From: an uncultured Clostridia bacterium
GTDB lineage: Bacteria; Bacillota; Clostridia; Acetivibrionales; CALMWN01
Reading direction: 5' to 3'
NCBI GenBank assembly: GCA_937873555.1
Contig: CALMWN010000541.1
Coordinates: forward strand, 1-6,105
DNA: 6,105 bases
Each line of letters opens with the position of its first letter. Within the stretch, counting starts at the first letter, position 1. The translations under genes and the position numbers were made by a program. Below are positions 1-6,062 of this stretch, in pieces. The notes beneath the pieces were generated by a model, which did no database searches, was not told where the DNA came from, and was given only the letters and a program-made list of their open reading frames with translations.

Positions 1-22
1 GTCAGATGTGTATAAGAGACAG
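1..22. other. Sequencing adapter remnant (Nextera Read 1 / Tn5 mosaic end)
   Basis: Bases 4-22 read AGATGTGTATAAGAGACAG, the 19-bp Tn5 mosaic end used in Nextera tagmentation libraries. The preceding GTC matches the Read 1 adapter arm and not the Read 2 arm. It lies exactly at the window edge and interrupts an otherwise continuous gene, so it is an untrimmed adapter at a contig end and not native DNA. Real sequence starts at base 23. Confidence 0.97.
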
Positions 23-323
23 CTTTTACATCATCACCCAATTGGTTGCTGAAATAAACCTCTACTTTATACCTTCCGTTTGTCTTCTCTTCGACTATCT
101 TTTTAAATTTCTCGTTCAGGGCCACTACAGCAGGATGTGTCTGTGCAACACCGTTGCTTACCTTGATGATTTTTACATCCTTGTTTGCCGGAGCTGAAGA
201 TGCAGCCGGTGCTGAAGAAGCAGCCGGTGCCTTTGCTACAGGCTTGGTGCTGGAAAGGCAGCCTGTTAACATTACCAGCAGCATGAATACTGCCGTCAGA
301 ATAGATACTGATTTCTTTAACAT
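23..323 (-). CDS. dctP: TRAP transporter substrate-binding lipoprotein (DctP family), set 1, 3' end missing
   Basis: This is the N-terminal 100 codons of a solute-binding protein that would capture substrate outside the membrane and hand it to the DctQM permease encoded just upstream. Residues 1-22 form a lipoprotein signal: MLKK, a hydrophobic stretch, then the lipobox L-T-G-C with Cys22 as the lipidation site. Residues 26-47 are an Ala/Pro/Ser linker with a tandem APAASS repeat. The mature domain starts near residue 50. From there 28 of 49 aligned residues match DctP of set 2, including SNGV, KTNG and QLGDDVK. The start at 323 is supported by AAGGGAGG nine bases upstream. The gene runs off the contig: after Lys100 the frame enters adapter sequence, so the apparent extra residues AVSYTHL are artefactual (only the first base of that Ala codon is genomic). 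About 260 residues should be missing, judging by the 361-residue set 2 protein. The carboxylate-binding region is not in the window, so specificity cannot be assessed. Confidence 0.93.
186..230 (-). repeat. Short in-frame tandem repeat in the lipoprotein linker
   Basis: Two 18-bp units encode APAASS twice, followed by a half unit encoding APA. The two full units differ at one base of 18. They form the flexible spacer between the lipidated Cys and the binding domain of DctP1. Such linkers can gain or lose units by slippage without breaking the frame. DctP2 has a similar Ala/Pro/Ser composition but no clean repeat. Confidence 0.85.
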
Positions 324-332
324 CTTTGAAAT

Positions 333-340
333 CCTCCCTT
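333..340 (-). promoter_or_regulatory. Ribosome binding site of dctP1
   Basis: AAGGGAGG on the minus strand, nine bases before the ATG at 323. It fixes the start of the truncated binding protein, which otherwise can only be judged from its signal peptide. Confidence 0.8.
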
Positions 341-371
341 GATTTAAATTTGGGTAAAATGTATCCTATAA

Positions 372-401
372 AAGAGAAACCATACTTGCTGTGTTTCTCT
401 T
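372..401 (-). promoter_or_regulatory. Hairpin between dctM1 and dctP1
   Basis: A perfect 9-bp inverted repeat: AAGAGAAAC, a 12-base loop, then GTTTCTCTT. On the transcribed strand it is followed by TTTATAGG, a short broken U tract. It lies in the 93-bp gap after the dctM1 stop. The stem is A/T-rich, so it would be at best a leaky terminator. It could also be a processing or stability element that separates dctP mRNA from the permease mRNA. A hairpin of unrelated sequence sits at the same place in set 2 (4208-4227). Confidence 0.55.
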
Positions 402-416
402 CAATTCCAAGCCTTT

Positions 417-1694
417 CTAACGACCGACCATTGACGGTATGTACATGACCAAACCAGGAATATAGGTAATGAGCAGCAGGCACGCCACTTCGATGGCAAT
501 GTATGGCAGCAGTGCTTTCGTCAGGCTCAGCATATTCTCCTTGGACATGGATATACCGACGTACAAAACATTGCCAACAGGTGGGGTCAGCAGGCCTATG
601 CACAGGTTTACCGTCATGATTACCCCGAAGTACACCGGATCCAGACCAAAACCTTTTATAATAGGCACAAGTATGGGAGCGAGTATCAGAATTGCAGGCC
701 CCATATCCATTACGCATCCGACCAGCAGCAGAAGGATATTTATAAGAAGCATGAGTATAAGGATATTATCAGTAATTGAAAGGAGCGCGTCCGATAAAAG
801 CTCAGGTATATGAGCAGTCGTAATGAGATACGCCGCTGCTGTCGCGCCGCCGACAACCACCATTACTACAGAGGTGCTCTTTATCGCTGCGACAAGGATT
901 TCAGGTATTTTTGAGAGCTTCAGATTCTTGTAAACGAATTTACTTACAAAAAAGGCATATACAACTGCTACAACTCCAGCTTCTGTCGGAGTGGCTATTC
1001 CTGACACAATACCACCCAGTATGATAACCGGGAGTATTATAGCCCAGAAGGCTTCTCTGGTGGCAGCTGCAATCTGTCTGAGTGTTGCCCTGTTTGTTGA
1101 AGGATAATTGCGCTTTTTTGTATGAAAATACCATCCTATCATCAAGCCGATGCCGATAATGATACCAGGAATTATTCCACCTAGGAACAGTTTTACGATA
1201 GACACCTCAGCCACAACTCCATATAGTATCATAGGTATGCTCGGGGGAATGATAGGCCCTATGCACCCTGCAGAGCACACCAACGCTGTGCTTTTGGGAA
1301 CTTCATATTCGTTCTCCTTCATGATGGGCAGCAGTACCGATCCAACTGCAGTCGTATCCGCAACCGCCGAACCGGAAACCCCTGCAAATATCATGCTGGC
1401 TACCACTCCGACATACCCAATGCCGCCTTTTATGTGTCCAACAAGGGAACGTGCAAATCTCACTATCTGGAATGAGAGTCCTCCCTCGTTCATTATTTCT
1501 CCGGCAATCATGAAAAACGGTATTGCCAGCAGAGGATAGCTGTCTATCCCTTTTACAAAGCTCTGTGCCAGAATTTGAGTTGAAACATTACCATTGGCCG
1601 TCATCATCAGTATTGCGGTCCCCATAAGGGAGAATGCGATCGGAACGCCAATCAGAACGAGACTGAACAATCCTGCCAAAAATATTCCAAGCAT
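417..1694 (-). CDS. dctM: TRAP transporter large permease subunit (DctM family), set 1
   Basis: This is the large membrane subunit that carries the transport path of a TRAP transporter and uses an ion gradient (usually Na+) instead of ATP. The protein has 425 residues, the normal size for DctM, and is hydrophobic almost throughout, with about a dozen membrane segments. Family hallmarks are visible in order: GVSGSAVADT (105-114), GCIGPIIPPSIPM (143-155), ATPTEAG (234-240) and NLCIGLLTPPVG (363-374). An in-frame TTG at 1697 precedes the ATG at 1694. I chose ATG because AAGGAGG lies eight bases before it but only five before TTG, and because DctM2 starts at the equivalent Met-Leu. Only three bases separate its ATG from the dctQ1 stop, so the two are translated together. 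By eye it matches DctM2 at 59, 78 and 62 of the first three blocks of 100 residues, with no gaps. The substrate is not deducible from this subunit. Confidence 0.97.
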   Translation of the reverse strand: MLGIFLAGLFSLVLIGVPIAFSLMGTAILMMTANGNVSTQILAQSFVKGIDSYPLLAIPFFMIAGEIMNEGGLSFQIVRFARSLVGHIKGGIGYVGVVASMIFAGVSGSAVADTTAVGSVLLPIMKENEYEVPKSTALVCSAGCIGPIIPPSIPMILYGVVAEVSIVKLFLGGIIPGIIIGIGLMIGWYFHTKKRNYPSTNRATLRQIAAATREAFWAIILPVIILGGIVSGIATPTEAGVVAVVYAFFVSKFVYKNLKLSKIPEILVAAIKSTSVVMVVVGGATAAAYLITTAHIPELLSDALLSITDNILILMLLINILLLLVGCVMDMGPAILILAPILVPIIKGFGLDPVYFGVIMTVNLCIGLLTPPVGNVLYVGISMSKENMLSLTKALLPYIAIEVACLLLITYIPGLVMYIPSMVGR

Positions 1695-1697
1695 CAA

Positions 1698-2213
1698 CTA
1701 CGCCTCCTTCCCGTATTCCACCCGGGGCAATCCGAGCAGTGTGACTATACTTCCATAAGTTCTTGTCAGGAACTGCAATGCAAGAACCACAGCACTAATT
1801 GGAACTATTGAATAAACAAGTCCATACGGAATGTTTAATGCGGGTGTCATCCATTCTATGTTTACTGTAACCAGCTTTATTCCGCCTTTGAATATAAAGT
1901 ACAGAACTATAAGCACAACGATATTTGCTGTTATTGTCACAATAAGTCCAAGTTTCCTGGGTAATTTGCCTACTAGAAAGTCAAAATTCATATGCTCACT
2001 GTAAGCATTGGCCAGGATCGCTCCCAGAAACGACAGCCATATGAATAGAAACCTTGCGGTTTCCTCAGCCCAGGCAAGTGCAAATTGCAGGAAATACCTG
2101 CATATGACATTTGAAAATACCACAACGACCAATATGGCCGCAAGTATCGCAATAAGGAACTCAATACCCTTTAACATACCTCTGTATGCACCTTTTAAAA
2201 CTCCCGAACTCAT
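1698..2213 (-). CDS. dctQ: TRAP transporter small permease subunit (DctQ family), set 1
   Basis: This is the small four-helix membrane subunit that pairs with DctM to form the TRAP membrane complex. The protein has 171 residues, typical for DctQ. Hydrophobic segments lie at about 17-38, 54-72, 89-108 and 129-149. The family signature is clear: RYF at 39-41 followed by AWAEETARFLFIWLSFLGA at 47-65, with the conserved Trp-x-Glu-Glu. In the 36-residue core around this motif, 27 positions are identical to DctQ2. The ATG at 2213 has GGAGG seven bases upstream. It lies 20 bp after the GntR gene and 3 bp before dctM1, so all three are probably on one transcript. The start and end regions differ strongly from DctQ2: the N-terminus is shorter and the C-terminal tail is longer and ends in charged residues. 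Confidence 0.96.
   Translation of the reverse strand: MSSGVLKGAYRGMLKGIEFLIAILAAILVVVVFSNVICRYFLQFALAWAEETARFLFIWLSFLGAILANAYSEHMNFDFLVGKLPRKLGLIVTITANIVVLIVLYFIFKGGIKLVTVNIEWMTPALNIPYGLVYSIVPISAVVLALQFLTRTYGSIVTLLGLPRVEYGKEA
1703..1709 (-). promoter_or_regulatory. Ribosome binding site of dctM1, decides the start codon
   Basis: AAGGAGG lies inside the last codons of dctQ1, eight bases before ATG (1694) and five before the in-frame TTG (1697). The spacing favours ATG. Its position inside dctQ1 means dctM1 translation is probably coupled to that of dctQ1. Confidence 0.8.
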
Positions 2214-2233
2214 ATTTTCCCCTCCAATTTTTT

Positions 2234-2953
2234 TTAGTCTGTACTCTTGTCATTTTCCTTGCTTTTAATTATGTCTTTCATGCTGCTGATGGTGTTGTTG
2301 ATATGCTCTTCCATGATACTCTTTGCTAGTTGGGAGTCATGTGATTTAATGGCGTTAAAGAGTTTTTCATGATAATAGATGCCTCTTGAATATCCTAGGG
2401 CCGATACTATCTCCTGTAAAACAGAAGCCAGTATATCCTTCAATATAAAGTTTACTTTTATAATAACTGAATTTTGGGTCATTTGGGCAATCTGGAAATG
2501 AAAGCTGAGGTCGTCGTTTGAATGCCGGCTAAGATTATCCCTGCTGGTGTGCATACTGTTCAATAGAGTCTGAAGCTTTTCAATTCCTGCCTCATCCGCT
2601 CTTAATGCGGCAAGCCTTGCGCTTTCCACCTCCATTATTCTTCTGAACTCAAGTATCTGCAGCATATCGGTCTTATCAAGCACCAGCATGGGGATAAGTG
2701 AATTCATGATCAGGGCGCTTTTAAGCTCCATGACATACGTACCCTCTCCATGCTTTGTTTCGAGTATGCCCAATGTAACCAGCTTATGCAAAGCTTCTCT
2801 GATTGATATTCTGCTTACTGAAAACATTTTGGCAAGTTCATTTTCGGAAGGTATCTTTGTGCCGGGAGCCCATTCTCCATTAATTACAGCCTGCTTGATC
2901 TGCTCATAAACCTGATTGCTGACATAGCTCTTTTTTATAGGTTTGAAAGTCAT
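2234..2953 (-). CDS. GntR-family transcriptional regulator, FCD (FadR-type) subfamily
   Basis: This is a ligand-responsive DNA-binding regulator of 239 residues. Residues 9-75 form the GntR winged helix: GTKIPSENELAKMFSVSRIS covers the helix-turn-helix entry, and HGEGTYV (68-74) is the wing. Residues 95-230 form an all-helical FCD effector domain. It keeps the metal-ligand pattern Asp148-x3-His152, His195 and His217, which in this family holds a metal that usually contacts a carboxylate effector. The gene sits between two TRAP sets and 20 bp upstream of dctQ1. I infer that it controls one or both sets and perhaps itself, with the transported acid or a product as effector. The start is the least certain part. 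I use ATG at 2953, although its ribosome site (GGTGG, four bases away) is weak. An in-frame ATG at 3031 would add 26 residues unlike GntR N-termini, encoded through the inverted repeat, so I reject it. Confidence 0.93.
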   Translation of the reverse strand: MTFKPIKKSYVSNQVYEQIKQAVINGEWAPGTKIPSENELAKMFSVSRISIREALHKLVTLGILETKHGEGTYVMELKSALIMNSLIPMLVLDKTDMLQILEFRRIMEVESARLAALRADEAGIEKLQTLLNSMHTSRDNLSRHSNDDLSFHFQIAQMTQNSVIIKVNFILKDILASVLQEIVSALGYSRGIYYHEKLFNAIKSHDSQLAKSIMEEHINNTISSMKDIIKSKENDKSTD

Positions 2954-2977
2954 TTGCCCACCGCCATGATATGTTGG

Positions 2978-3006
2978 ATATAAGCCGTCAGAATGGCACC
3001 TCACAA
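2978..3006 (-). promoter_or_regulatory. Possible promoter of the gntR-dctQMP1 operon
   Basis: On the minus strand, TTGTGA (3006-3001) is followed after 17 bases by TTATAT (2983-2978). The match to the sigma-A consensus is moderate: four of six in the -35. The -10 matches three of six as placed, or four of six if read as TATATC one base later. It would start transcription near 2971, leaving a short leader before the ATG at 2953. The -35 box lies in the loop of the inverted repeat, the arrangement expected of a repressor-controlled promoter. This is sequence matching only. Confidence 0.3.
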
Positions 3007-3022
3007 GGGTACCATTCTGACG
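2986..3022. promoter_or_regulatory. Long inverted repeat upstream of gntR, candidate operator
   Basis: Arms CGTCAGAATGGCACC (2986-3000) and GGTACCATTCTGACG (3008-3022) are complementary at 14 of 15 positions and separated by 7 bases. It lies in the 122-bp gap between dctP2 and gntR. Neither strand has a T run after it, so it is not a standard intrinsic terminator. The likeliest role is a binding site for the adjacent GntR protein. Its arms are longer than the short palindromes usual for this family, so a structured mRNA leader is an alternative. I did not see a second copy elsewhere in the window. Confidence 0.6.
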
Positions 3023-3075
3023 TTGAAACATATTTTCCTATATCTTTGTCAAATATTATTAATTCCGTACTTCTA

Positions 3076-4161
3076 TTACTTATTTTTTTCAATTTCTGCC
3101 TTGACTTCATCTATCAAAGCTTTTCCGATCTTTTCTTCAAACTGTGTGTAAACAGGAGCAACTGCATCCTGGAATGCCTTTTTCTGTTCCTGTGTAAGCT
3201 CTGTAACAGTCATACCTGCTTTACGCAATTCTGCTACATAGTTCTTGTTCATATCCCTGTTTGTCTGTCTCTGGAATTTCTTGGACTCTGCTGCTGCATC
3301 ATCAAATATCTTCTTTTCATCGGCTGTAAGTGAATCATAAAGCTTTTTGTTGATTAACAGCAGGTGAGGTCCATATACATGTCCTGTCAAAGTACAATAC
3401 TTCTGCACTTCGTTGAATTTGCTTAGGAATATTGTAGGAACTGGGTTTTCCTGTCCGTCAATTGTCTTCTGCTGCATGGCTGTAAACAGCTCACTGAACG
3501 GCATCGGAGTCGGATTTGCTCCCATTGCCTTGAAGGCTGCAAGGTGGATGGAGTTTTCCATTGTCCTGATCTTTAATCCTTTAAGGTCAGCAGGTGATTT
3601 TATTTCACGGACACTGTTGGTTATATTTCTGAATCCGTTTTCGTAGTAAGCCAAAAGCTTTATGTTTGCATCTTCAAGCTTTTTAGCTATTTTGGTCCCT
3701 GTAGGACCGTCCAGTACTGCATCTGCAGCCTTTTCATTAGGGAACAGGAAAGGAAGGTCAAGAACATTCAGGTCGTTGTCTATTCCAACAAGAGGGGAAG
3801 CAGAGGGTATTACCATTTCAAGAGTACCCATTTTAACCGCTTCAGTGGCCTTCACGTCATCACCGAGCTGTGCGTTTGCATAAACCTGGACGTCAAACTT
3901 TCCGTTGGTCTTCTGGTTTACAATCTCTGCAAATTTCTTGGCCGCAAGATATGTCGGGTGCTGCTCGTTGACACCATTGCTTATTTTTATAACCTTTTTT
4001 GCTGTCGGTGCCGTGTTTGACGCTGGTGCCGGTGCACTGGATGCAGGGGCCTGGGCTGCCGGCTTAGCCGGTTCGGGTGTCTTTGATGAGGACAGGCATC
4101 CTGTGAACAACGAAGCTGCCATCATGAATACAACCACAATTGAAATCAGTCTTTTGCTCAT
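3076..4161 (-). CDS. dctP: TRAP transporter substrate-binding lipoprotein (DctP family), set 2
   Basis: This is a complete 361-residue extracytoplasmic binding protein that captures the substrate for DctQM of set 2. Residues 1-22 are a lipoprotein signal ending in F-T-G-C, with lipidation at Cys22. Phe at the -3 position is less common than Leu, which DctP1 has. An Ala/Pro/Ser linker covers about 26-55. The DctP domain follows: SNGV...HP near its start, QLGDDVKATEAVKMGTLEM, GFRNITN (176-182), GLKIRTMEN with Arg199, and DGQENP (235-240). Arg199 corresponds to the conserved Arg that makes the salt bridge with the ligand carboxylate in TRAP binding proteins. The C-terminus is charged helix (EKIGKALIDEVKAEIEKNK). 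The ATG at 4161 has AAGGAGG nine bases upstream. An in-frame ATG at 4197 has no ribosome site and would put a basic extension before the signal peptide. The gene lies 80 bp after dctM2. An organic or sugar acid is the likely substrate class, but the exact compound cannot be told. Confidence 0.96.
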   Translation of the reverse strand: MSKRLISIVVVFMMAASLFTGCLSSSKTPEPAKPAAQAPASSAPAPASNTAPTAKKVIKISNGVNEQHPTYLAAKKFAEIVNQKTNGKFDVQVYANAQLGDDVKATEAVKMGTLEMVIPSASPLVGIDNDLNVLDLPFLFPNEKAADAVLDGPTGTKIAKKLEDANIKLLAYYENGFRNITNSVREIKSPADLKGLKIRTMENSIHLAAFKAMGANPTPMPFSELFTAMQQKTIDGQENPVPTIFLSKFNEVQKYCTLTGHVYGPHLLLINKKLYDSLTADEKKIFDDAAAESKKFQRQTNRDMNKNYVAELRKAGMTVTELTQEQKKAFQDAVAPVYTQFEEKIGKALIDEVKAEIEKNK

Positions 4162-4170
4162 TGAAAATCT

Positions 4171-4177
4171 CCTCCTT
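4171..4177 (-). promoter_or_regulatory. Ribosome binding site of dctP2, decides the start codon
   Basis: AAGGAGG (extended to AAGGAGGAG) lies nine bases before ATG 4161. The in-frame ATG at 4197 is preceded only by A/T-rich sequence. This selects the shorter protein, whose signal peptide begins MSKR. Confidence 0.85.
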
Positions 4178-4207
4178 AAAATTTGTATAAACTGCATTTT
4201 TATTATC

Positions 4208-4227
4208 TAAAAGAGCCTGCTCTTCTA
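4208..4227 (-). promoter_or_regulatory. Hairpin between dctM2 and dctP2
   Basis: On the transcribed strand AAGAGC-AG-GCTCTT forms the core, and pairing extends outward with one G-U pair. It is followed by TTTTAG. The two-base loop means the top pair probably opens to give a four-base loop. It lies in the 80-bp gap after the dctM2 stop. It could be a weak attenuator or an RNA-processing or stability element that uncouples binding-protein from permease levels. It occupies the same place as the hairpin at 372-401 but differs in sequence. Confidence 0.45.
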
Positions 4228-4241
4228 AATAATCGATGAAA

Positions 4242-5519
4242 TTATTTTGCCAGGCTGGGAATGAAAGTGATTAATCCGGGAATATATGTAATTATAAACA
4301 GTACAACCACCATAACTATTATGAATCCGAATATGGGCCTTACGATTTCAGACATCGAAATTTTTGAAAGGCCGCACCCTACATAAAGCACATTCCCGAC
4401 CGGGGGTGTGATAAGCCCTATGCAAAGATTTACTGTCATAACAACTCCAAAATATATGGGATCCAGACCATAGCTTTTTATGATCGGAAGAAGCATGGGA
4501 GCCAGTATCAGCAGTGCAGGAGTCAGGTCCATTACACAACCTACTGCTAGAAGCAGGATATTGATAAGCAGCATTACAAGTAGTACATTACCGGAAGCCA
4601 GAGACAGCAAGGTGTTTGAGAGAAGCTCGGGAATCCTGGCTGTGGAAATCAGGTAACCCGCCGCAGTACCGGCACCGCAAACCAGCATTACTACGGAAGT
4701 GCCTTTTGCAGCACCGACAAAAGTTTCCACCCAATGGCTGGGTTTGAATTCCTTATACACAAAAGTACCTATGATAAAGGCATACACAACTGCAACAACT
4801 GCAGCTTCGGTAGGAGTACATATGCCCAGCAGTATGCCTCCAAGGATGATTATCGGCAGAATGAGTGCCCAGAAAGCCTCCCTGGCGCTTGTAACGACCT
4901 GTTTGAAGGAAGCTTTTTCACTTGACCTATAGTTGTGTTTTTTTGCATGGAAATACCACATTATCATAAGTGCAATTCCTATGAGGATCCCGGGTATGAT
5001 TCCTCCAAGAAACAGCTTTACTATGGAAACGCCTCCAACGACTCCAAAAAGTATCATCGGTATGCTGGGGGGAATGATTGGGCCTATGCAGCCTGCAGCG
5101 GATACGAGTGCGGTGGATTTTTTCTTGTCATAACCTTCCTTGTCCATTATAGGCAGAAGTATGGAACCGATGGCGGAGGTATCTGCTACTGCCGAACCCG
5201 ATACACCTGCAAAAATCATACTTGCGGTAACTGCGACATATCCCAGTCCTCCCGTGACATGTCCTACCAGTGCTTTTGAAAAATAAACTATTCTTCTCGA
5301 AATACCGCCCACGTTCATTATTTCTCCCGCCAGCATGAAAAATGGAATGGCCATAATGGGGAAGCTGTCTATTCCTCTTACAATGCTCTGAGCGATCAAT
5401 GAAGGCGTTATGTTCCCAGAAAGAACCATTAATACTACCGTAGTCAGTATAAGACTAAATGCAATGGGAACACCCAGAAATATCAAGCCGAAAAGCCCCA
5501 ATAAAAAAGCAAGTAACAT
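4242..5519 (-). CDS. dctM: TRAP transporter large permease subunit (DctM family), set 2
   Basis: This is the large membrane subunit of the second TRAP system, expected to drive import with an ion gradient. It has 425 residues, the same as DctM1, and about a dozen hydrophobic segments. The hallmarks sit at the same residues: GVSGSAVADT (105-114), GCIGPIIPPSIPM (143-155) and CTPTEAA (234-240). NLCIGLITPPVG (364-375) is shifted by one residue because of a single insertion after about residue 309. The ATG at 5519 is preceded by AGGAGG at eight bases, and that site overlaps the dctQ2 stop codon. Twelve bases separate the two genes. The strongest identity with DctM1 is in the 101-200 block (78 of 100). 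The cytoplasmic connecting segment around 200-210 differs most, with 2 of 10 matches at 201-210. That pattern fits a duplicated pair under functional constraint and not a recent copy. Confidence 0.97.
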   Translation of the reverse strand: MLLAFLLGLFGLIFLGVPIAFSLILTTVVLMVLSGNITPSLIAQSIVRGIDSFPIMAIPFFMLAGEIMNVGGISRRIVYFSKALVGHVTGGLGYVAVTASMIFAGVSGSAVADTSAIGSILLPIMDKEGYDKKKSTALVSAAGCIGPIIPPSIPMILFGVVGGVSIVKLFLGGIIPGILIGIALMIMWYFHAKKHNYRSSEKASFKQVVTSAREAFWALILPIIILGGILLGICTPTEAAVVAVVYAFIIGTFVYKEFKPSHWVETFVGAAKGTSVVMLVCGAGTAAGYLISTARIPELLSNTLLSLASGNVLLVMLLINILLLAVGCVMDLTPALLILAPMLLPIIKSYGLDPIYFGVVMTVNLCIGLITPPVGNVLYVGCGLSKISMSEIVRPIFGFIIVMVVVLFIITYIPGLITFIPSLAK

Positions 5520-5527
5520 ATTTTCCC

Positions 5528-5533
5528 CCTCCT
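5528..5533 (-). promoter_or_regulatory. Ribosome binding site of dctM2 overlapping the dctQ2 stop
   Basis: AGGAGG shares its first two bases with the TAG stop of dctQ2 and lies eight bases before the dctM2 ATG. Ribosomes ending dctQ2 would sit on this site, which favours coupled synthesis of the two membrane subunits. Confidence 0.8.
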
Positions 5534-6062
5534 AAGAAATCAATTTCTTTGTATGATAATACAGTTTTAAAAGGGTCTGAAGCAGCATAAAGCTGGTGCA
5601 GACGGGAACTATGGTATATACAACCCCATAGGAGAAGGATGACGCCGGAGAGAGCCATTTCCAGCTGCCGCGAGCAAGCTCCAGTCCTCCTGCAGCTATA
5701 AGATACAGTGAATATGCCACAAGCAGGTCGACAATTATTAGCATTGCCTCTCCTACCTTTTTGGGAACGCTCTTTATAACAAGATCAAGCCCCAGGTGCT
5801 CATCATTCACATAGGCTAAAACCGCACCCAGGAAAACAAGCCATATAAACATAAACCTCGACACCTCTTCAGACCAGGCAAGAGCAAACTTGAGAAAATA
5901 GCGGCTTATTACATTACCGAACACAATCAGCACCATACATGCCAGAAGTATGGTTACTGCATACCTGTTGACCTTTTGAACAAAGTTGTATACCTTTTCT
6001 ACTGGATTTCCTGCCCTTTCGACTACGCTTCCCTGTCCGGATTTGTTTATTTCCGTTTGCAT
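5532..6062 (-). CDS. dctQ: TRAP transporter small permease subunit (DctQ family), set 2
   Basis: This is the small membrane subunit that partners DctM2. It has 176 residues. A hydrophilic N-terminal stretch of about 30 residues precedes four hydrophobic segments at about 34-53, 67-85, 104-124 and 145-165. The DctQ signature is present: RYF at 54-56 and AWSEEVSRFMFIWLVFLGA at 62-80, with the conserved Trp-x-Glu-Glu. The N-terminal stretch is longer than in DctQ1. It could mean a start further downstream, but no Met follows until about residue 43, inside the first membrane segment, so ATG 6062 is kept. A purine-rich AAGGGGG lies about ten bases upstream. It is the first gene of set 2 in the window; whether other genes precede it on the transcript cannot be seen. 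Confidence 0.95.
   Translation of the reverse strand: MQTEINKSGQGSVVERAGNPVEKVYNFVQKVNRYAVTILLACMVLIVFGNVISRYFLKFALAWSEEVSRFMFIWLVFLGAVLAYVNDEHLGLDLVIKSVPKKVGEAMLIIVDLLVAYSLYLIAAGGLELARGSWKWLSPASSFSYGVVYTIVPVCTSFMLLQTLLKLYYHTKKLIS

Noticed and set aside
1..22. Natural Tn5/IS50 end or a genuine insertion site
   Set aside because: The three bases before the mosaic end match the synthetic Read 1 arm, it sits exactly at the contig edge, and no transposase or target duplication is visible.
292..302. Second copy of the operator arm (GCCGTCAGAAT shared with 2984-2994)
   Set aside because: Only 11 bases match, it lies inside the dctP1 signal-peptide coding region, and there is no second arm.
103..717. 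204-residue minus-strand open frame across the dctM1-dctP1 junction
   Set aside because: It runs out of frame through two well-supported TRAP genes, is rich in Cys/His/Ser in a way typical of shadow frames, and has no recognisable domain.
1150..1539. 129-residue plus-strand open frame antisense to dctM1
   Set aside because: It is the reverse-strand shadow of a conserved membrane protein; a matching shadow occurs antisense to dctM2 because the two genes are similar.
2986..3022. Intrinsic terminator for dctP2
   Set aside because: The stem is strong but no T run follows it on either strand.
2954..3031. N-terminal extension of the GntR protein from ATG 3031
   Set aside because: The 26 extra residues are encoded through the inverted repeat and do not resemble GntR N-termini. 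The family domain begins directly after Met at 2953.
3027..3052. Promoter based on the perfect TTGACA at 3052-3047
   Set aside because: The nearest -10-like hexamer (TATGTT) is only 14 bases away, and the hexamer at 17 bases is a poor match.
4162..4197. Longer DctP2 beginning at ATG 4197
   Set aside because: It has no ribosome site and would place a basic stretch before a normal lipoprotein signal that has its own strong site.
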